Shown here: one piece after another, positions 1 to 7,777 of the stretch | Position numbering within the stretch: position 1 is the stretch's first letter | Layout: the number at the start of each line of letters is the position of its first letter | Source of the DNA: JBGVSA01 sp049840475 | GTDB taxonomy: Bacteria > Pseudomonadota > Gammaproteobacteria > Burkholderiales > Rhodocyclaceae | Length of the DNA stretch: 64,000 bases | Assembly (NCBI GenBank): GCA_049840475.1 | Contig: JASGKX010000003.1 | Coordinates: 62,001 to 126,000, forward strand | Direction of reading: 5' to 3' | The notes under the pieces: model-generated | Seen by the model: only the letters and a program-made list of their open reading frames with translations | Told to the model about the DNA's origin: nothing | Databases searched by the model: none | Program-made: the position numbers and the translations under genes

Positions 1-840
1 GATCGCATCGTCATGCGCTTCGTTGCGTCGGAATGGTTGTTGCGCTCGATGGAGCTGACTCGCGTGGCGGCGCAGTCGATCGCGACCGACCAGCATGTGC
101 TGATCTGTGGCTACGGCCGTTCTGGACAGTACTTGGGGCGTTTTCTTGAGCAGGAGCACGTGGGGTACGTCGCGCTCGACTTGGACCCCGATCGGGTGCG
201 CGAAGCGGCCGCTGCCGGTGAGACGGTTGTTTACGGGGATGCCGCCCGCCGCGAAACCCTTATCGCCGCTGGCCTGGCGCGGGCGAGTGCGGTGGTGATT
301 TCGTTCAACGATGTGCGTGCCACCCTGCGCGTGATGCATCACGTGCAAGCGATCCGCCCGGACATCCCGATCGTGGCCCGCGTGGTTGACGAGAGCGACA
401 TGGAGCAGGTCATCCAGCGGGGCGCGGCGCAGGTCGTTCCCGAAATGCTGGAGACGAGCATCATGCTCGCCACCCATACGCTGACGCTCATCGGCTTGCC
501 GATCGGCCGGGTGATCCGCCGCATGCGCGACATCCGTACACAACGCTACGGCGTCATGCGTGGGTTCTTCCACGGGTCGGACACCGCCGACCGACCCGAT
601 GCCCAGCAAGAGCGTCTGCATTCGCTGGTGCTCGAGCCGGGAGCCTATGGCGTGGGCCGCAGCATTGCCGAGCTGGGGCTCGAAGACCTCGGCGTACACG
701 TCACGGCCGTGCGCCGCCGTGGCATCCGGGCGGTCAACCCGACACCTGACACCCGATTTATCGATGGCGACGTCGTGGTGATTCTTGGCGTCCCCGCCGA
801 AATCGCCCGCGCCGAGGAGCGTCTGCTGCAGGGCAAGTGA
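1..840 (+). CDS. Kef-type K+/H+ antiporter, C-terminal part (truncated by window start)
   Basis: The reading frame is open from base 1 (D-R-I-V precede the first Met at 13), so the gene starts upstream and only its cytoplasmic end is seen. Visible are a TrkA-N (RCK) domain with the Rossmann motif GYGRSGQYLG and an acidic DLDPDR after the second strand, then a C-terminal TrkA-C domain (about the last 80 residues). Proteins with this end are CPA2 cation:proton antiporters of the KefB/KefC/YbaL type, where the RCK domain binds NAD(H) and gates ion flux. The membrane part lies outside the window, so KefB, KefC and YbaL cannot be told apart. The next gene is convergent. Confidence 0.85.
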   Translation, partial: DRIVMRFVASEWLLRSMELTRVAAQSIATDQHVLICGYGRSGQYLGRFLEQEHVGYVALDLDPDRVREAAAAGETVVYGDAARRETLIAAGLARASAVVISFNDVRATLRVMHHVQAIRPDIPIVARVVDESDMEQVIQRGAAQVVPEMLETSIMLATHTLTLIGLPIGRVIRRMRDIRTQRYGVMRGFFHGSDTADRPDAQQERLHSLVLEPGAYGVGRSIAELGLEDLGVHVTAVRRRGIRAVNPTPDTRFIDGDVVVILGVPAEIARAEERLLQGK

Positions 841-847
841 TTGGCCG

Positions 848-1348
848 TCAGGTCGAGGCGACCTGCTGGATCAATTGCTCGGCCAGGCGGTCAGCCCAAC
901 GTCGCCGGAAGTGCACCTCGTCTTCATCGGAGTGTGGTTGCACGCCGATGACCACGCCGCCCGCGTGCATGCCGCGTTCGACTTCATGCGTGTGCGCGGC
1001 CGACGGCTCAAAGCCTGCGACCCCTCCGATCAGACTGCCCAACGTTGCGCCGGCGCCCGCGCCAGCAATGCCCGCTGCGATCGGGCCGGCGACAACCAGT
1101 CCAATGCCTGGCGCTGCAATCGCGGCGCCGGTAGCGGCGACAGCGCCCGCCAGCGCGCCGACAACTCCGCCAACCTCCGCCTTGTGGCCGAGATCTTCCA
1201 GCTTGCCAACGCTATGCGTGCAGGTCTGTTCACTCATGATGATGCTGATTTCGCTGGCCTCGTAGCCGCTCTCCATGAGTATCCGGCACGCTTCGTCCGC
1301 GCTCTGCGTGTTCTGGAACAGCACGATGACTTTGCGCGTTTCTGCCAT
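848..1348 (-). CDS. Glycine-rich stress-type protein (YflT/GsiB-17M-like fold)
   Basis: About 166 residues. I chose the ATG at 1348 (MAETRKVIVLF) because a good AGGAG lies 5-8 bases before it; a longer frame to 1381 lacks this. The N-terminal 45 residues look like the small alpha/beta domain of general stress protein 17M/YflT (residue-pairing phrase SADEACRILMESGYEASEIS). The middle (roughly 55-110) is a Gly/Ala-rich hydrophobic stretch that could insert in or lie on a membrane, as in many stress-induced glycine-zipper proteins. The tail is charged and His-rich. The function is unknown; the family label is from the N-terminal pattern only. It is convergent with the antiporter gene and divergent from ylqF. 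Confidence 0.7.
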   Translation of the reverse strand: MAETRKVIVLFQNTQSADEACRILMESGYEASEISIIMSEQTCTHSVGKLEDLGHKAEVGGVVGALAGAVAATGAAIAAPGIGLVVAGPIAAGIAGAGAGATLGSLIGGVAGFEPSAAHTHEVERGMHAGGVVIGVQPHSDEDEVHFRRRWADRLAEQLIQQVAST

Positions 1349-1473
1349 GATGGATCTCCTTTGTCGAAAACTCAGGGCCATGCCTGAGTGGCGTCGCGTG
1401 TGACACGCGATGCGGTGAATCAGGCTCTCTTCTGTACCATAGTCGGCTTTTCAGCCTGAACAGCAGCAACTCT

Positions 1474-2376
1474 ATGTCGATCCAGTGGTTCCCCGGGCAT
1501 ATGACTTCGGCACGCAAGAAAGCGGCCGAAACGATGGAGCGCATCGATCTGGTGATCGAGGTGTGCGACGCGCGCCTGCCCGAGGCGAGCAGCAATCCGA
1601 TCATTCGCGAGCTGCGTTTGGCGCGTCAGCGCCCATGCTTGAAGGTGCTCAACAAGGCCGACGTGGCTGATCCGGAGATCACCGCACAGTGGTTGGCGTA
1701 TTACGACGCGCAGCCGGGCGTAAAGGCGGTGGCGCTGTCCGCCAAGAAGCCTTCCGACGTTGCTCGTGTCCCGGCCTTGTGTCGCGCTTTGGCGCCGCAT
1801 CGCAACGACGGCACGAAGCCGTTGCGGATGATGATCATGGGTATTCCGAACGTCGGCAAATCCACGCTCATGAACGCACTGCTCAAGCGCCGTGTGGCGG
1901 CGGTTGGAGATGAGCCGGCCGTGACCAAGTCGCAGCAAAGCCTCGACCTGGGCAACAACATGACGCTCACCGACACGCCCGGAATGATGTGGCCGAAGAT
2001 CGAGTTTGACGGTGACGGCTACATGCTGGCGGCCAGCCATGCCATTGGCCGCAACGCCGTAATCGAAGAAGAGGTGGCCGCACATCTGGGCGACATGGTG
2101 CTGGCGCGGTACGGCGATCTGCTGGCTGATCGTTATGGCATTGATGTGTCTGGAATGGATGGCGTGGCGCTGGTCGAGGCAGTCGCCAAGCGCCGTGGTT
2201 GCCGGATCAAGGGTGGCGGCCTGGATCTTGAGAAAGCCTCTCTCATTTTGCTTACCGACTACCGCACTGGCGTGCTGGGGCGCATCAGCCTTGAGTCGCC
2301 GGAGTCGCGGGCTGCGATGCTCGTTGCTCATGCGGAGGCTCGCGCCGCTGCACAAGCTGCTGCCAAAGAGGAGTAG
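1474..2376 (+). CDS. ylqF: Ribosome biogenesis GTPase YlqF/RbgA
   Basis: 300 residues. It has the circularly permuted GTPase order of this family: the G4 motif NKAD at 60-63 comes before the P-loop GIPNVGKST at 123-131 and the G3 motif DTPG at 167-170. The N-terminus MSIQWFPGHM is diagnostic of YlqF/RbgA. In Bacillus RbgA helps late assembly of the 50S subunit. The C-terminal helical domain (about 200-300) matches the usual ribosome-contacting part. Length is normal. It is probably cytosolic and transcribed alone, divergently from the stress-type gene. Confidence 0.93.
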   Translation: MSIQWFPGHMTSARKKAAETMERIDLVIEVCDARLPEASSNPIIRELRLARQRPCLKVLNKADVADPEITAQWLAYYDAQPGVKAVALSAKKPSDVARVPALCRALAPHRNDGTKPLRMMIMGIPNVGKSTLMNALLKRRVAAVGDEPAVTKSQQSLDLGNNMTLTDTPGMMWPKIEFDGDGYMLAASHAIGRNAVIEEEVAAHLGDMVLARYGDLLADRYGIDVSGMDGVALVEAVAKRRGCRIKGGGLDLEKASLILLTDYRTGVLGRISLESPESRAAMLVAHAEARAAAQAAAKEE

Positions 2377-2510
2377 CCGAGCGCCGGGCGAGTGTCGCTA
2401 TGTAGGTCGTTGTCCGGCAAATGGCGCACGCCTGTCTGATGCCATTCCCGCGTCGCTCTGCCCATAGTGGGGGCAGGCGATGTTCCAACTGCGGGAAGGA
2501 GGGGCGGGTG

Positions 2511-3041
2511 ATGAGTCTGTCGATGCTCTTTGGTGAGCGGTCGCTCACAATCGTCGCAGCGTTGTTCGACAATCTGGAGTCAGCGCGCCGTGCGGCCGAA
2601 CACGTACGCAGTGCAAGCAGCATGCAGGCCGGGCAGGTGAAGTTGGTTGCGCCCGCCGATCCGGCGTTCGATGCCAAGCTCGAGCCCGAGCAGACCGGCA
2701 TTGCACACACATTGATCCGTACGCATATCGTGCTTGGGGCCGTTGGTCTTGTGGCGGGTGTGTTGTTGGCCGTCGTGCTGCAACGAGCGGACCTTGCGCT
2801 GTTTGCGCAGAGCCCGGGCCGGAGCCTCTTTGTGCTGGCGTTGCTGGGACTCTTCTTTGGCATGATGGTCGGCGGCTTTGTGTCCCTGCGCCCGGATCAC
2901 GACATGGTGATCGAGAAAGTGCGCTGGGGCTCGGCCAGTGGACGCTGGGCGGTTGTCACGCATCCAGTTTCGTCAGTCCAGAAGAAACAAGCCGAGGATG
3001 TCCTGCGCGCCGAACATGGGGAGTTGGTGGAAAGTCTTTGA
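2511..3041 (+). CDS. Small membrane protein of unknown function, two membrane segments
   Basis: 176 residues from the ATG at 2511, which follows a strong purine-rich site (GGAAGGAGGGG, 2495-2504); the frame is open further upstream to 2421 without a better start. It has an N-terminal soluble part (phrase NLESARRAAEHVR, reminiscent of the alpha/beta module of stress proteins), then two hydrophobic segments (about residues 75-95 and 110-130) and a cytosolic tail ending in DVLRAEHGELVESL. The architecture resembles the protein at 848-1348: a small N-terminal domain, then membrane-associated helices. I do not recognise a function. It lies just before tRNA-Val, which has its own promoter. Confidence 0.75.
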   Translation: MSLSMLFGERSLTIVAALFDNLESARRAAEHVRSASSMQAGQVKLVAPADPAFDAKLEPEQTGIAHTLIRTHIVLGAVGLVAGVLLAVVLQRADLALFAQSPGRSLFVLALLGLFFGMMVGGFVSLRPDHDMVIEKVRWGSASGRWAVVTHPVSSVQKKQAEDVLRAEHGELVESL

Positions 3042-3092
3042 ATAGAGGCGGGCGTTGAATTGGCGAGTTGAGAATATTTCGTCGAAAGGGCT

Positions 3093-3120
3093 TTGCAATC
3101 GATGAAGACTTCTCTATAAT
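3093..3120 (+). promoter_or_regulatory. Promoter of tRNA-Val(GAC)
   Basis: TTGCAA (3093-3098), a 16-base spacer and a perfect TATAAT (3115-3120), followed by a GC-rich discriminator (GCGCAGC). The mature tRNA begins at 3133, so the leader is only a few bases. The GC discriminator is typical of stable-RNA promoters under stringent control. Confidence 0.85.
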
Positions 3121-3132
3121 GCGCAGCTCTTC

Positions 3133-3209
3133 AGGCGCGTAGCTCAGCTGGTTAGAGCACCACCTTGACATGGTGGGGGTCGTTGGTTCGAGTCCAATCG
3201 CGCCTACCA
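3133..3209 (+). tRNA. tRNA-Val (anticodon GAC)
   Basis: 77 bases including an encoded CCA. The acceptor arms AGGCGCG and CGCGCCT pair fully, the D-arm (GCTCAGCTGGTTAGAGC) is standard, the anticodon stem CCACC/GGTGG holds loop TTGACAT with anticodon GAC, and the T-arm carries GGTTCGAGTCC. It reads Val codons GUC/GUU. A second tRNA-Val (CAC) lies at 61321-61395 on the other strand. Confidence 0.95.
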
Positions 3210-3310
3210 AATTTGAAGACGGAGTTTTCAAATGTTTCGAACTACGACGCGGCGATAATTTTCAACCAAGCCGAATAGTTTTTTGAAACTTCGTTTCCTG
3301 AAGAAAAAAG

Positions 3311-3341
3311 AAAAAGTGCGGCTTGCCCGCACTTTTTTTTT
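3311..3341 (+). terminator. Intrinsic terminator after tRNA-Val, 29 bp before thrS
   Basis: A stem of 11 pairs (AAAAAGTGCGG with CCGCACTTTTT) with loop CTTGC, ending in nine T. It clearly ends the tRNA-Val transcript. Its end is only 29 bases before the thrS ATG, which leaves no room for a thrS promoter downstream. It may therefore also act as an attenuator of thrS (see findings). Confidence 0.85.
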
Positions 3342-3370
3342 GCCCATTCAGCGTCCCAAAGCCAAACGCC

Positions 3371-5287
3371 ATGCCCAATATCACGCTTCCAGACGGTTCT
3401 GTCCGCGCATTCGATGCGCCGGTTTCGGTATACGACATCGCTGCTTCCATCGGAACCGGTCTGGCGCGTGCGGCCATTGCTGGCAAGGTCGACGGCAAGT
3501 TGGTCGATACGTCCTACGTGATCGACCGCGATGCGGCGCTCTCAATCGTGACCGACAAGGACTCCGACGGTCTGGAAATCATCCGCCATTCGACAGCCCA
3601 CTTGTTGGCATATGCCGTCAAGGAGCTGTTCCCCGAGGCTCAGGTGACGATTGGGCCGGTGATCGAGAACGGCTTCTATTACGACTTTGCCTATTCGCGA
3701 CCCTTTACGCCTGAAGATCTCGCGGCCATTGAAAAGCGCATGGGCGAACTGTCCAAGCGAGATATCCAGGTGTTTCGCGAAGAATGGGCGCGCGACGATG
3801 CGGTCGAATTTTTCAAGGGCATCGGCGAGCACTACAAGGCTGAGATCATCAGCAGTATTCCTGCCGATCAGACGATTTCGCTCTACCGCGAGGGTGATTT
3901 CACCGATCTGTGTCGCGGCCCGCACGTGCCGTCAACGGGGCGCTTGAAGTTCTTCAAGCTGATGAAGGTGGCTGGTGCGTACTGGCGCGGCGATGCCAAG
4001 AATGAGCAGTTGCAGCGCATCTACGGCACCGCCTGGGCCAAGAAGGAAGAGCTCGACGCGTACCTGCACATGCTGGAAGAGGCCGAGAAGCGCGACCATC
4101 GTCGCCTCGGCAAGCAACTCGATCTGTTTCATATGCAGGACGAGGCGCCGGGCATGGTTTTCTGGCATTCCAAGGGCTGGACGCTGTGGCAACAGGTCGA
4201 GCAATACATGCGCGGCCGCCTCAATGCTTCTGGCTATCAGGAAGTGCGCACCCCGCAGATCATGGATCGCACGCTGTGGGAGCGTTCGGGTCACTGGGAG
4301 AATTATCGCGACAATATGTTCACGACGGAGTCTGAGAAACGCGACTACGCCGTGAAGCCGATGAACTGCCCAGGGCACATCCAGATCTTCAATCACGGCC
4401 TGCGCTCGTATCGCGACCTGCCGATCCGTCTGGCTGAGTTTGGCTCGTGCCATCGCAATGAGCCCTCCGGCGCATTGCATGGTCTGATGCGGGTGCGCGG
4501 TTTTGTGCAGGACGATGCACACATCTTCTGCACTGAAGACCAGATCGAGGGCGAAGCTCGTGCGTTCGACGAGCTTCTGATGGGTGTTTATAAGGACTTT
4601 GGCTTCCATGACGTAGCCGTCAAGCTGGCTCTGCGCCCTGAAAAGCGCGCCGGCTCGGACGAGGTATGGGACAAGGCCGAGGACGGCCTGCGTGCGGCGC
4701 TGCGCGCTTCGGGCAAGGAGTGGGAAGAGCTGCCGGGCGAGGGGGCTTTCTATGGTCCCAAGGTCGAATACCACATCAAGGACGCTCTGGGGCGTTCCTG
4801 GCAGTGTGGGACCATTCAGCTCGATTTCGTGCTGCCGGAGCGCCTGGATGCCGAGTACGTCGCGGAAGATAACTCCCGCAAGCGCCCGGTCATGCTGCAC
4901 CGCGCGATCCTCGGTTCGCTGGAGCGCTTCCTCGGTATCCTGATCGAAAACTACGGCGGCGCCTTTCCGTTGTGGCTGTCGCCGGTCCAGGCCGTGGTGA
5001 TGAACATCTCGGAATCACAGTCTGACTACGTTGATCATGTGGCCGATGCCATGATCGCGGCGGGGCTGCGCGTCGAGCGCGATTTGCGAAACGAGAAAAT
5101 TACCTATAAAATTCGCGAACATAGCTTGCAAAAGCTGCCCTACCTGCTGGTCGCCGGCGAAAAAGAGAAGGCGGCTGGTCTCGTCGCCGTGCGTGCGCGC
5201 GGCGGACAGGATCTGGGGCAAATGCCCATTGAAGAGTTGATCGAGCGGCTGCGACGCGAAGTCGAACAACGCAGCGGCACGGTCTGA
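3371..5287 (+). CDS. thrS: Threonyl-tRNA synthetase
   Basis: 638 residues from the ATG at 3371 (MPNITLPDGS), the N-terminus expected for the TGS domain; a frame extension to TTG 3323 runs inside the terminator and is unlikely. Domains in order: TGS (1-60), the editing/SAD domain (about 65-225, with HSTAHLLAYAV and CRGPHVPSTG), class II catalytic core (about 245-530, with MNCPGHIQIF, the zinc-ligand region CHRNEPSGALHGL and motif 3 near HRAILGSLERF) and a C-terminal anticodon-binding domain. It charges tRNA-Thr in the cytosol. It heads the translation cluster thrS-infC-rpmI-rplT-pheST. No strong Shine-Dalgarno is visible. Confidence 0.96.
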   Translation: MPNITLPDGSVRAFDAPVSVYDIAASIGTGLARAAIAGKVDGKLVDTSYVIDRDAALSIVTDKDSDGLEIIRHSTAHLLAYAVKELFPEAQVTIGPVIENGFYYDFAYSRPFTPEDLAAIEKRMGELSKRDIQVFREEWARDDAVEFFKGIGEHYKAEIISSIPADQTISLYREGDFTDLCRGPHVPSTGRLKFFKLMKVAGAYWRGDAKNEQLQRIYGTAWAKKEELDAYLHMLEEAEKRDHRRLGKQLDLFHMQDEAPGMVFWHSKGWTLWQQVEQYMRGRLNASGYQEVRTPQIMDRTLWERSGHWENYRDNMFTTESEKRDYAVKPMNCPGHIQIFNHGLRSYRDLPIRLAEFGSCHRNEPSGALHGLMRVRGFVQDDAHIFCTEDQIEGEARAFDELLMGVYKDFGFHDVAVKLALRPEKRAGSDEVWDKAEDGLRAALRASGKEWEELPGEGAFYGPKVEYHIKDALGRSWQCGTIQLDFVLPERLDAEYVAEDNSRKRPVMLHRAILGSLERFLGILIENYGGAFPLWLSPVQAVVMNISESQSDYVDHVADAMIAAGLRVERDLRNEKITYKIREHSLQKLPYLLVAGEKEKAAGLVAVRARGGQDLGQMPIEELIERLRREVEQRSGTV

Positions 5288-5313
5288 TTTTTATTTTTTC
5301 GGAGAACCGAACC

Positions 5314-5835
5314 ATCGCTCAGGAAAAGTCGCAGCGCATCAATCGGGAAATCGGCGTAGCCGAGGTGCGCCTCGTAGGTCAGGACAACGAACAGCTCGGC
5401 ATCGTGCCGACCCATCAGGCTTTGGCCATGGCTGAAGAAGCCGGCGTAGACCTCGTGGAGATTGCTCCGCAGGCCCGTCCGCCCGTTTGCCGCCTCATGG
5501 ACTTTGGCAAGTTCAAGTACCAGGAGGCCAAGCGCGCCCACGAGGCCAAGCTGAAGCAGAAGCAGATTCAGCTGAAGGAAGTCAAGTTCCGTCCCGGTAC
5601 CGACGACAACGACTACAACATCAAGCTGCGTAACATGACGCGGTTCCTGGCCGATGGTGACAAGGTAAAGGTAACCCTGCGTTTCCGTGGTCGTGAAATG
5701 GCCCACCAGGAATTCGGTATCCGCCTGCTTGAACGCATCAAGGCCGATCTCGACGAACATGCAGCAGTAGAGCAGTTCCCGAAGCTCGAAGGCCGGCAGA
5801 TGATCATGGTCGTCGCGCCGAAGAAGAAGCACTGA
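5314..5835 (+). CDS. infC: Translation initiation factor IF-3, non-canonical ATC start
   Basis: 173 residues if translation starts at ATC 5314 (I-A-Q-E-K-S-Q-R-I-N), which has GGAG at 5300-5304 upstream and gives the conserved IF-3 N-terminus with RINREIG. The first ordinary start, GTG 5365, would delete 17 conserved residues. Use of AUU/AUC for infC is known in proteobacteria: IF-3 itself discriminates against such starts, so it represses its own synthesis. The IF-3 N-domain, lysine-rich linker (AKLKQKQIQLKEVKFRPG) and C-domain are present. It prevents premature joining of ribosomal subunits and checks the start codon. It lies 26 bases after thrS. Confidence 0.93.
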   Translation: MAQEKSQRINREIGVAEVRLVGQDNEQLGIVPTHQALAMAEEAGVDLVEIAPQARPPVCRLMDFGKFKYQEAKRAHEAKLKQKQIQLKEVKFRPGTDDNDYNIKLRNMTRFLADGDKVKVTLRFRGREMAHQEFGIRLLERIKADLDEHAAVEQFPKLEGRQMIMVVAPKKKH

Positions 5836-5979
5836 TCGCGATTGATTGAATTCGGAGCGCAGCTATCCGGGTTATGTCGAAAGACGTGACCAAAGGCTGC
5901 AAAACAAGTGATGGTCTGGTTGTTCAAGTGTCCCAGTGCGGGACCACCGACCGTCATGGCAAAAAAGTCGGAGTTAGCA

Positions 5980-6177
5980 ATGCCGAAGATGAAGACCAAG
6001 AGCGGGGCCGCCAAGCGGTTCAAGATCCGCTCGGGTGGCAGCGTGAAGCGCTCGCAAGCGTTCAAGCGCCACATCCTGACCAAGAAAACCACCAAGTCGA
6101 AGCGTCAGCTGCGCGGCATGACCAGTGTTCATAGCACTGACACGGCACGCATCCACGCGATGATGCCCTACGCTTGA
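5980..6177 (+). CDS. rpmI: 50S ribosomal protein L35 (bL35)
   Basis: 65 residues from ATG 5980 (MPKMKTKSGAAKRF), the standard L35 start, with GGAG at 5970-5973. The frame is open upstream to 5908, but that extension is not L35-like. It is a strongly basic ribosomal protein of normal length, between infC and rplT as in most bacteria, and certainly co-transcribed with rplT 16 bases downstream. Confidence 0.95.
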   Translation: MPKMKTKSGAAKRFKIRSGGSVKRSQAFKRHILTKKTTKSKRQLRGMTSVHSTDTARIHAMMPYA

Positions 6178-6193
6178 TTAAAGGAGATATCAC

Positions 6194-6553
6194 ATGCCTC
6201 GCGTCAAACGTGGTGTAACGGCTCGCGCCCGTCATAAGAAGGTTCTTGACCAAGCCAAGGGTTACCGCGGCCGTCGGAAAAACGTATATCGCATCGCCAA
6301 GCAGGCGGTGATGAAGGCTGGTCAATATGCATATCGTGACCGCCGCCAACGCAAGCGCCAGTTCCGCTCGCTGTGGATCGCCCGTATCAACGCGGCATCC
6401 CGTGAAGTCGGCCTGACGTACAGCCGTTTCATGAACGGCCTGAAGAAGGCTTCCATCGACATCGACCGCAAGGTTCTAGCCGATCTGGCCGTGTTCGATA
6501 AGCCGGCTTTTGCGGCGCTGGCCGCCCAGGCGAAAGCTCAGCTTTCCGCCTAA
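6194..6553 (+). CDS. rplT: 50S ribosomal protein L20 (bL20)
   Basis: 119 residues, normal length, beginning MPRVKRGVTARARHKK with the AAAGGAGATATC ribosome binding site in front. L20 binds 23S rRNA early in 50S assembly, and in enterics represses the infC-rpmI-rplT mRNA. I did not find an obvious copy of that translational operator by eye. An intrinsic terminator follows at 6571. Confidence 0.97.
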   Translation: MPRVKRGVTARARHKKVLDQAKGYRGRRKNVYRIAKQAVMKAGQYAYRDRRQRKRQFRSLWIARINAASREVGLTYSRFMNGLKKASIDIDRKVLADLAVFDKPAFAALAAQAKAQLSA

Positions 6554-6570
6554 GTCACACAGGCTGGGAA

Positions 6571-6596
6571 AAAGGAGGCTCAGCCTCCTTTTTTTT
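6571..6596 (+). terminator. Intrinsic terminator between rplT and pheS
   Basis: A nine-pair stem AAAGGAGGC/GCCTCCTTT with a tight three-base loop (TCA), running into eight to ten T. It separates the ribosomal-protein genes from pheST. Partial readthrough is likely, because the 137 bases between it and pheS show no convincing sigma-70 promoter. Confidence 0.8.
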
Positions 6597-6733
6597 GCTC
6601 TTGTTTTCCCCGCAAGCCGTTGGTGGGGTTGAGCGCCAAGCCGCAAGCGGCACGGGACAGGTTGGCAGGACTGCAACCGAAGCCCGCAGCCTTTTGCGCT
6701 TTTGCGTTGAAATTTAAGAAGTTGCGAGGCGTC

Positions 6734-7768
6734 GTGAGTCAACTTGACGAGATTCTCCTGCAGGCGCAGACCGCCTTTGCGCAGGCAACCGATAGCAACG
6801 CACTGGAACAGGCCAAAGCGCTGTTCCTGGGCAAGAGCGGTCAGATCACTGAACTGCTCAAAGGTCTGGGCAAGCTCGACGCGGAGGCGCGTCGCGCCGC
6901 TGGCGCCGAGATCAATGCCTGCAAATCGGCTGTAGAGGCCGCCCTCGAGGCTCGCCGCGATGCGTTGCGCACGGCAGCTCTTGAACAACAACTTGCGGCC
7001 GAGGCGCTGGATGTGACATTGCCCGGGCGAGGTACGGGGCATGGTGGTCTGCATCCAGTTACGCGCACGCAAGAGCGCTACGAGACCTTGTTCCATTCCA
7101 TCGGCTTTGAAGTTGCAGACGGTCCGGAAATCGAGACCGACTGGTACAACTTCACCGCGCTCAATACACCGGAAAATCACCCCGCGCGTTCCATGCACGA
7201 CACGTTCTATCTGCAGAACGGCGACAACGTGCTGCTGCGCACACATACCAGTCCTGTGCAGATCCGCGCCATGCAGGCGCATGCCAAGCTGCATGCGGGC
7301 AAGGATGTCATGCCCGATCTGCGCATCATTGCGCCGGGCCGCGTCTACCGCGTCGATTCGGACGCGACGCACTCTCCCATGTTCCATCAGGTGGAAGGGT
7401 TGTGGGTCGGCAAGGACATTTCCTTCGCTGGCATGAAGGGTGTGATCATCGATTTCTTGCAGCGTTTCTTCGAAACCGATGAGCTGCAGGTGCGCCTGCG
7501 TCCGTCCTTCTTCCCGTTCACCGAGCCTTCGGCCGAGATCGATTTTGCCTTCATGACCGGCCCGAACAAGGGCCGCTGGCTGGAGATCTCCGGTTGCGGC
7601 ATGGTGCATCCGAATGTGCTGCGTTTCGGCGGTATCGATCCGGATAAGTACACGGGCTTTGCATTCGGCATGGGCCTTGATCGCCTTACGATGCTCCGCT
7701 ACGGCGTGAACGACCTGCGTCAGTTCTTTGAGAACGACCTGCGGTTCCTTTCCCAATTTTCCGAGTAG
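6734..7768 (+). CDS. pheS: Phenylalanyl-tRNA synthetase alpha subunit
   Basis: 344 residues from GTG 6734 (SQLDEILLQAQ follows), with GAGG at 6725-6728. The frame is open further upstream to 6620, but that part does not look like PheS. It has an N-terminal coiled coil (1-90) and then the class II aminoacylation core with HPVTRTQERYETLFHSIGFE, HTSPVQIRAMQ, GRVYRVDSDATHSPMFHQVE and motif 3 GFAFGMGLDRLTMLRYG. It forms the alpha2beta2 enzyme with PheT, encoded nine bases downstream. Small hairpins (such as GCCGCAAGCGGC, 6644-6655) lie in the leader, but no leader peptide is evident. Confidence 0.95.
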   Translation: MSQLDEILLQAQTAFAQATDSNALEQAKALFLGKSGQITELLKGLGKLDAEARRAAGAEINACKSAVEAALEARRDALRTAALEQQLAAEALDVTLPGRGTGHGGLHPVTRTQERYETLFHSIGFEVADGPEIETDWYNFTALNTPENHPARSMHDTFYLQNGDNVLLRTHTSPVQIRAMQAHAKLHAGKDVMPDLRIIAPGRVYRVDSDATHSPMFHQVEGLWVGKDISFAGMKGVIIDFLQRFFETDELQVRLRPSFFPFTEPSAEIDFAFMTGPNKGRWLEISGCGMVHPNVLRFGGIDPDKYTGFAFGMGLDRLTMLRYGVNDLRQFFENDLRFLSQFSE

Positions 7769-7777
7769 TCATTCGTC

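Noticed and set aside
6620..6733. Phe codons (F-C-A-F-A-L-K-F) before pheS, like a pheM-type leader peptide
   Set aside because: They are in frame with pheS and no stop codon separates them, so a leader-peptide attenuator is not supported.
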